From positions 1-6,099 of the forward strand of contig CAYOVG010000393.1 in the NCBI GenBank assembly GCA_964407285.1: a stretch of DNA of 6,099 nt, in the 5' to 3' direction. The notes beneath the pieces were generated by a model, which did no database searches, was not told where the DNA came from, and worked only from the letters and a program-made list of their open reading frames with translations. Position 1 is the stretch's first letter. Each line of letters opens with the position of its first letter. This document shows, piece by piece, positions 1 through 5,859 of the stretch. Both the position numbers and the translations under genes were made by a program. The stretch comes from CAYOVG01 sp964407285 (lineage in GTDB: Bacteria > Desulfobacterota > Syntrophobacteria > Syntrophobacterales > Syntrophobacteraceae).

Positions 1-191
1 TGGGGATTTATTCGCCCGCGCCTGAATTGGTGAAGGAAAGCGCGCCCCAACGGGACCGCTCTCCCGGAAGAGTCGAAACCGGGCCTGAAGGCGGAGCGCA
101 TGCGGAAGTTCCAGGCTCCGAAATGCCGGAGGCCTCGGGGGGACGGGAGAGGCAGCGGAACCGCCGGGTAGAATCGATGAAGCTCAGGGGT

Positions 192-220
192 GGATGCAAT
201 ATGACATCCTTACGGGGATG
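192..220 (+). promoter_or_regulatory. Alternative short hairpins before the response regulator RBS
   Basis: CATCC at 205-209 can pair with GGATG at 192-196 (8-nt loop) or with GGATG at 216-220 (6-nt loop), but not with both. The second hairpin ends six bases before the GAGG Shine-Dalgarno element (227-230) of the response regulator gene. The stems are only five base pairs, so this could be chance. If real, the arrangement would be a small translational switch or mRNA leader structure. I see no known riboswitch consensus in bases 1-240 and no convincing coding frame there. Confidence 0.2.
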
Positions 221-240
221 AGAGCCGAGGAAAGAATACT

Positions 241-648
241 ATGAAGCATGTTCTCGTGATCGATGACGACGTTCAAGTCCGCAGGGTGATCCGGAGGCTG
301 CTGGAGCGGGCAGGTTACCTGGTGACGGATGCGCCGGATGGAGAGGCCGGCATAAAGCTGCACCGGGTCAAACCCGCGGACCTGATCATCACCGATATAT
401 TCATGCCGGAGAAGGAAGGAATAGAAACGATCAAGGAACTGCATAACAATTTCCCCGATGTCAAAATCGTCGCCATCTCCGGTGGAAGTCAAAAAGGGGA
501 GTATTGCGCCTTAAAGATGGCCAGGGTCCTTGGTGCGATACGAACTATCTCGAAACCGTTTTCCTGTAATGATATCCTGGAAACGGTACAGGAATTGCTG
601 GGAACGAATCGGAGCGGATTGGAATCGACAAAGTCGGCGGTCCTATGA
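241..648 (+). CDS. Stand-alone receiver-domain response regulator (CheY-like)
   Basis: This 135-residue protein is essentially one phosphoreceiver domain with no output domain. It should be a cytoplasmic phospho-relay or signalling protein phosphorylated by a histidine kinase. The acidic cluster D8-D9-D10 (in VLVIDDD) would bind Mg2+. D52 (in LIITDIFMP) is the expected phospho-acceptor, S80 (AISGGS) the switch Ser/Thr, and K105 in the SKPF motif the conserved lysine. Only about 15 residues follow the domain's last helix, so no DNA-binding or enzymatic domain is present. The ATG has GAGGAAAG (227-234) upstream at usable spacing. No kinase is visible within the window, so its partner must lie elsewhere or upstream. 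The stop codon TGA overlaps an ATG (645-648) that opens a 44-codon frame of unknown status. Family assignment is secure; the pathway is unknown. Confidence 0.93.
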   Translation: MKHVLVIDDDVQVRRVIRRLLERAGYLVTDAPDGEAGIKLHRVKPADLIITDIFMPEKEGIETIKELHNNFPDVKIVAISGGSQKGEYCALKMARVLGAIRTISKPFSCNDILETVQELLGTNRSGLESTKSAVL

Positions 649-779
649 AATGCTTCCCGACTCGAGAGGTTTTCTCCAATTCGTACGCTGAGTTGTTGCA
701 TCGGCTCAAGCTCCGGGGAGGAAGCGGATTCGAGCATCCGTCATCCGCGCGGAATGGAGCCTTCTCTCCTCGAAGCTGA
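645..779 (+). CDS. Possible 44-aa ORF overlapping the regulator stop (doubtful)
   Basis: An ATG at 645 shares bases with the TGA stop of the response regulator (ATGA overlap), the arrangement used for translational coupling. The frame runs 44 codons to a TGA at 777-779. Its product begins MKCFPTREVFSNSYAELLHR, is rich in Arg and Ser, has no signal peptide or membrane segment, and resembles no family I know. No clear Shine-Dalgarno sequence precedes it, and short frames like this are common by chance in GC-rich DNA. I list it only because of the exact stop/start overlap; it is more likely not a gene. Confidence 0.15.
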   Translation: MKCFPTREVFSNSYAELLHRLKLRGGSGFEHPSSARNGAFSPRS

Positions 780-875
780 AAGCATCATCTCCGGGCGCCT
801 GGAGCGTAAGGGCGGCAGGTCCGAAGGCGCAGCCCTCAATTCCTCCACTTCGGCGGACGGGAGGTTGGTTCCGCG

Positions 876-1403
876 ATGCCTTTCACGCCCTTTCACTTTG
901 GCCCCCATGCCGCCGTGGCGCTTCTCTTACGGCGATGCATCGATCTGCCCGTTTTCATCGGGGCGAACGTCGCCGTCGATATCGAACCGTTCCTGGTCAT
1001 GGCTTTCAATCTGAACTACCCTTTACACGGCTACTGCCACACTTTCCTTTTCGGCGGCCTGCTCGGGTTCGCCTGGGGATCTGTCGCATATCCTTTGAGG
1101 GGGCTCATCGGGAAGGCGTCGGCGGCATTGCGGCTCCCCTATGCGCCGACCTTTCGGAAGGCGGTCGTTTCGGGAGTGCTCGGCGTGTGGCTTCACATCC
1201 TTTTCGATTCACCGATTTACCATGAGATGAAGCCGCTGTATCCTTCCGCGGCGAATCCCTTCCTCGATATGCTGGAGATGGGGACGGTCTACGTGGTCTG
1301 CGCCTTGTGCTTCATCCCGGCCCTGGTGATGCTCCACATGACGGCGACCCGGAGACGCGGCGCATCCGAAGCAGGTGAGCCTCCTCCGGGTCTGTCTCGA
1401 TAA
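876..1403 (+). CDS. Integral membrane protein, YdjM/DUF457-like (putative metal-dependent hydrolase)
   Basis: This 175-residue protein begins MPFTPFHFGPHAA, a start I associate with a family of small inner-membrane proteins annotated as hypothetical or membrane-bound metal-dependent hydrolase (YdjM/YbcI, DUF457-like). Potential metal ligands are spread along the chain: H7 and H11, D35 and E37 (NVAVDIEPF), H51 and H55 (PLHGYCHT), and H107 and D111 (WLHILFDSPIYH). Hydrophobic segments lie near residues 12-34, 56-74, 96-112 and 133-155, giving about four membrane passes. The C-terminal tail (after about 157) is Arg-rich and probably cytoplasmic. GGGAGG at 859-864 is 11 bases from the ATG, a little long. 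A frame starting at 754 runs through the same DNA but lacks family features. The substrate and even enzymatic activity are unknown for this group; I assign only the family type. Confidence 0.75.
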   Translation: MPFTPFHFGPHAAVALLLRRCIDLPVFIGANVAVDIEPFLVMAFNLNYPLHGYCHTFLFGGLLGFAWGSVAYPLRGLIGKASAALRLPYAPTFRKAVVSGVLGVWLHILFDSPIYHEMKPLYPSAANPFLDMLEMGTVYVVCALCFIPALVMLHMTATRRRGASEAGEPPPGLSR

Positions 1404-1436
1404 GTCGAACGCCGGGACATGGCCGTACCCCTCCCA

Positions 1437-1509
1437 GGGAATTCGCCCGCGACCCGGTTGCGCGTGTGAAAGCGCCTCGACTCTCCATATCCTTTCACGG
1501 GCGAATCCC
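1437..1509. repeat. Interrupted inverted repeat, possible structured RNA
   Basis: GGGAATTCGCCCG at 1437-1449 is complementary to CGGGCGAATCCC at 1498-1509, with one extra base in the left arm. Inside it, GTGAAAG at 1466-1472 is complementary to CTTTCAC at 1492-1498, directly next to the right outer arm. Together they can fold into a 12-bp stem and a second 6-7 bp stem separated by a one-sided bulge (about 1450-1465), closing a loop of about 19 bases. There is no T-run after it, so it is not a canonical terminator. It could be a structured 3' UTR, a small RNA or a protein-binding site. Confidence 0.4.
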
Positions 1510-1720
1510 GCACCGGAAGAATTACCGGCATTATCTCCGTTACCACTGCATATCTCTTTGTATATCCTCATTGCGACGGATAGCCTGGAATGCCTGCCCT
1601 TCCTTTATCAAACCTGTGCCCCGTGGATTGTTCGATCCATCCGGACCTGAACCGGACCGGCAGGAGTGGTGTAGGCGCATGAGACCTTGATATGCATATA
1701 CTTCATTATAACCTTACACC

Positions 1721-1764
1721 TACATTGTATTGCTACTTTTAGGGCATTTGTCTTGGATTATAAT
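1721..1764 (+). promoter_or_regulatory. Candidate promoter region of the multicopper oxidase gene
   Basis: A perfect TATAAT lies at 1759-1764 in an AT-rich patch about 80 bases before the oxidase start. No good -35 box lies at the right distance (CTTTTA at 1736-1741 is weak), so recognition may need an activator or another sigma factor. The short palindrome TACATTGTA (1721-1729) lies upstream, where an operator or activator site could be. It resembles the copper-responsive cop box (TACAnnTGTA) but has one central base instead of two. Confidence 0.35.
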
Positions 1765-1842
1765 GCTTTTGATTCTAACTGTGCGATAAGGTTGGTGTTT
1801 TGTGGTTGCCGAATGTGAAGGTGATGGAAAAGGAGAACCGAG

Positions 1843-4023
1843 ATGAAGAGCGGAAGAAAGGATAGGGATAAGGATAAGGGCGGGAAATGCACCATCGCAC
1901 TTACCAGGCGTCAGGTGTTGAAAGCCGGGCTCATTGGGGCCGCGGGCATGATGTTGCCGATCAAATTCACCACATTGAAAGCTATCGCCCAGATTCCCGG
2001 CGGCACTTTGGACCCCCTGCTGATTCCGAAATTCGAAACCCCGTTGTTGACTCCACCGCAGATGCCTCGCGCCGGCATTTTGTGGGACTACAAGACCAGA
2101 AAGCTGGTGGATTACTACGAGATTGCGGTACGGCAGTTTCAGCAGCAAATCCTGCCCGCCGGTCTTCCCGCCACCACGGTGTGGGGTTACGGGCCGGTCA
2201 GGGCGCTCAGTCCTCTCGCAACAAAACTCTTCAACGCGCCTTCATTGACCATCGAAGCCAACTGGAATCGGCCGGTGCGGATCAAATGGATCAACGACTT
2301 AAAAGACGCCGACGGCAATTTCCTGGAGCACCTGCTGCCGGTGGACCCCACCCTGCACTGGGCCAATGTGCCGCAACTGCCCGGCATGGATGGGATAGCC
2401 GGCCCGGACAGGCGGCCGGATTTTACCGGTAAGACCTACGCGCCTCTCTCCGATTTCACCAATCCGGATACCCAGTACACTCGATACACGGGCCCTGTTC
2501 CCCTGGTCACCCATGTACACGGCGCCGTAGGCGTGGGAGACGAGAGCGACGGTTACACAGAGGCGTGGTACTTGCCGGCGGCCGATAACATACCGGCGGG
2601 ATATGCGACCGAAGGCACATGGTACAACTTCTTCAAAAAGAAGGCGGAGGAAAAGTTCGGCATGTCCTGGGGAACCGGGTTCGCCGTCTTCCAGTACCCG
2701 AATGTGGGCCGGGCTTCGACCGACTGGTACCACGACCACGCTCTCGGCATGACCCGGCTCAACGTCTACGCCGGTCCCGCGGGATTCTACATCATCCGCG
2801 GCGGACCGGACGGAGACCTGGCGGTTCGCGATTCGCGCACGGGAAAGCCCGCCCTGCTGCCGCGACCGGCCCCCAGCGAAATCGACCAGGTCCTGCCCAT
2901 GAGGGAATACCACGAAATTCCCATCGCCATCCAGGACCGCTCGTTCAACCTTGACGGGTCGCTCTTCTATCCCGATACGCGGGCGTTTTTCGATGAAATC
3001 GCCGGTCCGTACATCCCCGAGTCCGACATTTCCCCCATCTGGAACCCGGAGTTCTTCGGCAACACGATGATGGTAAACGGCAACACCTGGCCGTACCTCG
3101 AGGTCGAGAAACGCCGGTACCGTTTCCGCTTTCTCAACGGCTGCAATTCACGCTTCCTCATTCTGGACTTCAGTCGGGCGCCCGGAGTGCAAGTCCGGCA
3201 AATCGGCAATGAGGGCGGTTTTCTGGCCGCTCCGGTCAATATCACCAGGGACTACGGCAACAGGATACTCATGGGGCCCGCGGAGCGCGCCGACGTGATC
3301 GTCGACTTCGCCGATGTGCCGGCCGGCAAATATGTCCTGGGAAACGTCGGTCCGGATGAACCGTATGGAGGCGGCGCGCCCGGCGTTGATTTCACGGTCG
3401 CGGACCCGGACACCACGGGGCGGATCATGGAGTTCCGCGTCCTGCCGGACAAGGTTCGCGACCTGACGACCCCGCCGCAATTCCTGCGCCTGCCGGAGGT
3501 CGCGCCGTCACCTGAGGCGAGCGTCACCCGCCGATTGGCGCTTCTCGAGGAGATGTCGGCATTTGCAGACGATGCGCCGGCGGCGGCGCTGTTGGGTACT
3601 GTCGACGGAGACCCCAACACCGGCGCCGGGGTCTGGGCGAAGCAGTTGTGGATGGATCCCGTGACGGAAAACCCCGAACCGGGCGCGACGGAGGTTTGGG
3701 AAATCTACAACACCACGGTCGATGCTCACCCGATTCACGTTCACGAAGTCGTCTTCGAAGTCATCAACCGCCAGGCCATAGTAGTGGATGAAGGTACGCA
3801 GACGGTCCAGGTGGACTCCGCTTCCGAGCCTACCGCACCCGAGCCGTGGGAGACCGGGTTCAAGGATACGGTCATCGCGCTGCCCGGCCAGGTGACCCGG
3901 ATCAAGATGAAGTTCGAGGTCCCGGGCCAGTATGTCTGGCATTGCCACATCGTCGAGCACGAGGACAACGAAATGATGCGGCCTTACCGCATCGGGCCGG
4001 TCCAACCGGGGCAACCGTCGTAG
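1843..4023 (+). CDS. Tat-exported multicopper oxidase (CotA/bilirubin oxidase/phenoxazinone synthase-like)
   Basis: This 726-residue protein should couple one-electron oxidation of phenolic or metal substrates to reduction of O2 to water in the periplasm. The N-terminus is Lys/Arg/Asp-rich and contains a twin-arginine motif (TRRQVLK, R22-R23), followed by a hydrophobic stretch to about residue 39, as expected for export of a folded copper enzyme. All four copper motifs are intact: HVH (224, 226), HDH (297, 299, in DWYHDHALGMTRLNVYAG), HPIHVH (629-634) and HCHIVEHEDNEM (700-711). By family rules C701, H629 and H706 bind the type 1 copper with M711 as axial ligand, and the other histidines hold the trinuclear cluster. 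LMGPAERADVIVDF also fits the CotA/PHS branch. It is longer than CotA (about 510 residues), partly through the long N-terminus. AAGGAGAA lies seven bases before the ATG and supports this start. The substrate cannot be told from sequence. Confidence 0.95.
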   Translation: MKSGRKDRDKDKGGKCTIALTRRQVLKAGLIGAAGMMLPIKFTTLKAIAQIPGGTLDPLLIPKFETPLLTPPQMPRAGILWDYKTRKLVDYYEIAVRQFQQQILPAGLPATTVWGYGPVRALSPLATKLFNAPSLTIEANWNRPVRIKWINDLKDADGNFLEHLLPVDPTLHWANVPQLPGMDGIAGPDRRPDFTGKTYAPLSDFTNPDTQYTRYTGPVPLVTHVHGAVGVGDESDGYTEAWYLPAADNIPAGYATEGTWYNFFKKKAEEKFGMSWGTGFAVFQYPNVGRASTDWYHDHALGMTRLNVYAGPAGFYIIRGGPDGDLAVRDSRTGKPALLPRPAPSEIDQVLPMREYHEIPIAIQDRSFNLDGSLFYPDTRAFFDEIAGPYIPESDISPIWNPEFFGNTMMVNGNTWPYLEVEKRRYRFRFLNGCNSRFLILDFSRAPGVQVRQIGNEGGFLAAPVNITRDYGNRILMGPAERADVIVDFADVPAGKYVLGNVGPDEPYGGGAPGVDFTVADPDTTGRIMEFRVLPDKVRDLTTPPQFLRLPEVAPSPEASVTRRLALLEEMSAFADDAPAAALLGTVDGDPNTGAGVWAKQLWMDPVTENPEPGATEVWEIYNTTVDAHPIHVHEVVFEVINRQAIVVDEGTQTVQVDSASEPTAPEPWETGFKDTVIALPGQVTRIKMKFEVPGQYVWHCHIVEHEDNEMMRPYRIGPVQPGQPS

Positions 4024-4072
4024 TGTTCGGTGGGAGTTGGGGCGCCATCTCCCTGGATTCGTGAAATGCGAA

Positions 4073-4100
4073 GGCCGTCGGCTCTTTCGGGCCGACGGCC
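4073..4100 (+). terminator. Strong hairpin without T-run between oxidase and dehydrogenase genes
   Basis: Bases 4073-4084 and 4089-4100 form a 12-bp stem (one G-T wobble) closed by a TTTC tetraloop. It starts 50 bases after the oxidase stop. No T-run follows, so it is not a canonical intrinsic terminator. It could be a weak or factor-assisted terminator, or a stem protecting the 3' end of the upstream message and setting a different expression level for the downstream gene. Confidence 0.45.
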
Positions 4101-4169
4101 CGGTCCCGTAGCGCAAGTGGGAATGGTGAAGGCAGGCATTGATCTCTATCGATCCCATGATCTTGTTTG

Positions 4170-4174
4170 AGGAG
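4170..4174 (+). promoter_or_regulatory. Ribosome binding site deciding the dehydrogenase start
   Basis: AGGAG lies six bases before the ATG at 4181. The alternative in-frame ATG at 4139 has no such element and would add 14 residues (MISIDPMILFEEID) in front of what is otherwise a textbook Sec signal peptide. The start at 4181 is therefore preferred. Confidence 0.85.
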
Positions 4175-4180
4175 ATTGAC

Positions 4181-5338
4181 ATGAAGAATCTGAAGTACGC
4201 AACGGTGGTGATTGGGGCTTCCGCATTGCTGGTGCTGACCGCTTTTGCGCCGGTATCGGCGCAGGTCGAAACGGTGCAGACGAAGAAAGGCGTCGAGGTA
4301 AAGGTTGAGAGGATGGCCGGCGGGTTGAATCATCCCTGGGGCATGGCGTTTCTTCCGGACGGCCGGTTGCTGATTACGGAGCGCAATACCGGGAATCTGT
4401 ACATCCTGAGAACCGACAAGACTTTATCCAACCCTCTGGAAGGCGTGCCGAAAGTATGGGCGCGCGGCCAGGGCGGGTTGATGGATGTGGCGATCGACCC
4501 GAACTTTAAAGAGAACAATTATGTGTATCTGGCCTACGCTAAGCCCGGAGAAGGCGGCAAATCAACCACCGCGCTCGGCCGCGGCAAACTCGCCGATGGC
4601 CGCATTGAAGACTTCAAAGACATTTTCGTTCAAAAGCCGTATATCGACGGGTCCAAACACTTCGGCAACCGTATCGAGTTTTCGCCGGACGGCAAGTACC
4701 TGTACCTTGCGCTCGGCGAGCGGTTTCAGTTCACTCCGGCGCAGGACCTGTCCAGCCATCTCGGGAAGGTGATCCGCATATACCCGGACGGTAGCGTGCC
4801 GAAGGACAATCCCTTCGTCGGCCGGGAAAATGCGGAGGACGAAATCTGGTCGTACGGCCACCGCAATATCGAAGCGATGGCGTTTCAACCGGGGACGGGC
4901 GTTCTCTGGGTGGCGGAAATGGGGCCGATGGGAGGCGACGAGCTGAACAAGGTTGAAAAGGGGGCCAACTATGGTTGGCCGGTGGTCAGTTGGGGCGACA
5001 ACTACGACGGCACGGAGATTCCGGACCCGCCGACCCATCCGGAATTCAAGGATGCCGTCACGCACTGGACCCCGGTCATCTCCCCTTCCGGCATGACATT
5101 CTACGAAGGCGAAATGTTCCCCACCTGGAAAAACAACGCTCTCATCGGCGGATTGTCGTCGCACGAGGTCGTCCGGCTGGTTATGGACGGCGACGACGTC
5201 AAGGAAGAGGACCGTCTGCCTTTGCCTGCCCGCATTCGTGATGTCGAGACGGCCCCGGACGGCTCGATTTATGTGCTGACCGACGAGGACAAGGGCAGCG
5301 TGTGGCGCGTGAGCCCCATGGGAAAAGCTTTGAAGTAA
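4181..5338 (+). CDS. PQQ-dependent aldose sugar dehydrogenase (YliI/Asd-like), periplasmic
   Basis: This 385-residue protein belongs to the soluble glucose/sorbosone dehydrogenase family (GSDH), a six-bladed beta-propeller that oxidises aldose sugars to lactones with bound PQQ and calcium and passes electrons to an acceptor. A Sec signal peptide covers residues 1-27 (hydrophobic core about 7-23, cleavage after PVSA). Family landmarks follow in order: HPWGMAFLPDGRLLITER (H51), KHFGNRIEFSPDG with H160 as the likely catalytic-base histidine, LGKVIRIYPDGSVPKDNPF, EIWSYGHRN, a GP-GGDELN loop (248-256), GANYGWP, and a C-terminal IRDVETAPDGSIYVLTDE blade. The length matches E. coli YliI (about 370). 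There is no fused cytochrome domain or lipobox. Family homologues often read EHGPRGGDE where this protein has EMGPMGGDE. No PQQ synthesis gene is in the window, so the cofactor must come from elsewhere. Co-transcription with the oxidase is possible but a hairpin lies between them. Confidence 0.93.
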   Translation: MKNLKYATVVIGASALLVLTAFAPVSAQVETVQTKKGVEVKVERMAGGLNHPWGMAFLPDGRLLITERNTGNLYILRTDKTLSNPLEGVPKVWARGQGGLMDVAIDPNFKENNYVYLAYAKPGEGGKSTTALGRGKLADGRIEDFKDIFVQKPYIDGSKHFGNRIEFSPDGKYLYLALGERFQFTPAQDLSSHLGKVIRIYPDGSVPKDNPFVGRENAEDEIWSYGHRNIEAMAFQPGTGVLWVAEMGPMGGDELNKVEKGANYGWPVVSWGDNYDGTEIPDPPTHPEFKDAVTHWTPVISPSGMTFYEGEMFPTWKNNALIGGLSSHEVVRLVMDGDDVKEEDRLPLPARIRDVETAPDGSIYVLTDEDKGSVWRVSPMGKALK

Positions 5339-5392
5339 GCGGAAACGGGAAGGATTCAAGGCTTGCGGCGACGCGGGGGAGCAGGGTTGCGG

Positions 5393-5441
5393 CAGGCGGA
5401 TGCTGCGCCGTATCGGTTCGCCGGAGCAGACAGGCCGCCTG
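5393..5441 (+). other. Possible stem-loop after the dehydrogenase gene
   Basis: CAGGCGG at 5393-5399 pairs with CCGCCTG at 5435-5441, and TGCT at 5401-5404 with AGCA at 5425-5428, giving an imperfect stem-loop about 55 bases after the dehydrogenase stop. A run of eight T occurs only about 30 bases later (inside repeat copy A), so this is not a clean intrinsic terminator. It is the only candidate structure for ending the dehydrogenase transcript before the rRNA promoters. Confidence 0.25.
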
Positions 5442-5464
5442 ACCGCCGCCGGCAATCCATGTGA

Positions 5465-5521
5465 GTCGGTCCTGTTTTTTTTCAAAAGACCTCTTGCCGA
5501 TCCCGAATTTTCGGTTACAAT
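5465..5521 (+). repeat. Promoter-bearing direct repeat, copy A
   Basis: This 57-bp segment matches 5592-5646 imperfectly. Both begin GTCGGTC, have a run of seven or eight T, and end with a TTTTcGGTTACAAT-type block (here TTTTCGGTTACAAT, there TTTTGGGTTACAAT). The spacing of landmarks is nearly constant, which suggests duplication of a promoter unit followed by divergence. Confidence 0.45.
5494..5521 (+). promoter_or_regulatory. Candidate rrn promoter P1
   Basis: TTGCCG (5494-5499) and TACAAT (5516-5521) are separated by 16 bases. The -35 box is weak, but the -10 box and its context recur in the better promoter at 5619-5646. It would be the most distal of three tandem rRNA promoters, about 520 bases before 16S. 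Confidence 0.4.
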
Positions 5522-5591
5522 TGGGTTCGTTCAAGCGGCCGGACGGTGCGCGGAGCGGATGGTGTGGATAGTCGATGAGACCGGGAAGTAC

Positions 5592-5646
5592 GTCGGTCTA
5601 TTTTTTTGGGTCGGCGGGTTGACTATCCTAACTTTTGGGTTACAAT
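5592..5646 (+). repeat. Promoter-bearing direct repeat, copy B
   Basis: Second copy of the imperfect repeat described at 5465-5521, 55 bp long, starting 127 bases after the first. It keeps the GTCGGTC start, a T7 run and the GGTTACAAT-type end (GGGTTACAAT). Confidence 0.45.
5619..5646 (+). promoter_or_regulatory. Candidate rrn promoter P2
   Basis: TTGACT (5619-5624), a 16-bp spacer and TACAAT (5641-5646) make a good sigma-70-type promoter directed at the 16S gene. It sits at the end of repeat copy B. Tandem promoters are typical of rRNA operons. Confidence 0.55.
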
Positions 5647-5730
5647 AGATCATGTTTCGGAAGCGTTGAGGAGCGAACGGCAAGTTGATGCGGGACTTCG
5701 AAGAGGTTTCCGGGCTGAAAATGAGATCCT

Positions 5731-5788
5731 AAGTTTTTAAAGTTTTTTGATAAAAAGTATTGACTTTGGAGCCTGCGGGCTCTATAAT
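5731..5788 (+). promoter_or_regulatory. rrn promoter P3 with UP-like element
   Basis: TTGACT at 5760-5765 and TATAAT at 5783-5788 are separated by exactly 17 bases, the best promoter in the window. The 29 bases upstream (5731-5759) are almost wholly A and T with several short A and T runs, as in UP elements bound by the RNA polymerase alpha subunit at rRNA promoters. Transcription should start near 5795. The bases just after the -10 box are AT-rich, unlike the GC-rich discriminators of stringently controlled E. coli rRNA promoters. Confidence 0.8.
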
Positions 5789-5859
5789 ATTGATTGTTGA
5801 CAGCATCTTCCCCCTTTCAAAAAGACGCCTTCCGGCTATCGATGTTGGGAGTGTGAATG

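Larger units (their letters stand above)
1404..1842. other. 439-bp intergenic region before the oxidase gene
   Basis: No frame here has family features; the frames that do exist are short and partly overlap the end of the preceding gene on either strand. The first part (to about 1680) has coding-like GC content and carries the interrupted inverted repeat at 1437-1509 and a small TCCGG/CCGGA hairpin at 1640-1656. The part from about 1685 to 1800 is clearly more AT-rich and is the likely promoter region of the multicopper oxidase gene. I found no intrinsic terminator with a T-run for the gene ending at 1403. Confidence 0.6.

Noticed and set aside
27..221. 64-codon + strand frame in the first 240 bases
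   Set aside because: Arg/Gly/Pro-rich composition typical of chance frames in GC-rich DNA, no RBS and no family resemblance.
10..1451. TTCGCCCGCG shared by 11-20 and 1442-1451
   Set aside because: A ten-base GC-rich match with no extension; expected by chance and not evidence of a repeat element.
1375..1690. Two overlapping + strand frames (1375-1650 and 1466-1690) in the gap before the oxidase
   Set aside because: They overlap each other and the inverted repeat, have no RBS and give low-complexity Arg/Ser/Pro-rich products; treated as non-coding.
1687..1712. TTGATA and TATAAC as an oxidase promoter
   Set aside because: The spacer is 14 bases, too short for sigma-70.
4139..4180. Upstream ATG giving a 399-residue dehydrogenase
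   Set aside because: The extra 14 residues precede a complete signal peptide and the AGGAG element supports the start at 4181.
3508..4182. 224-codon minus-strand frame opposite the end of the oxidase
   Set aside because: It is a shadow of the multicopper oxidase, whose + strand frame carries all the copper ligands; the His/Arg-rich product has no family features.
5400..5648. 82-codon + strand frame ending at 5648
   Set aside because: It runs through the rRNA promoter repeats, has no RBS, and its apparent hydrophobic end comes from the T-run and promoter sequence.
5797..5802. Perfect TTGACA after P3
   Set aside because: No -10 box lies 15-19 bases downstream, so it is not a further promoter.
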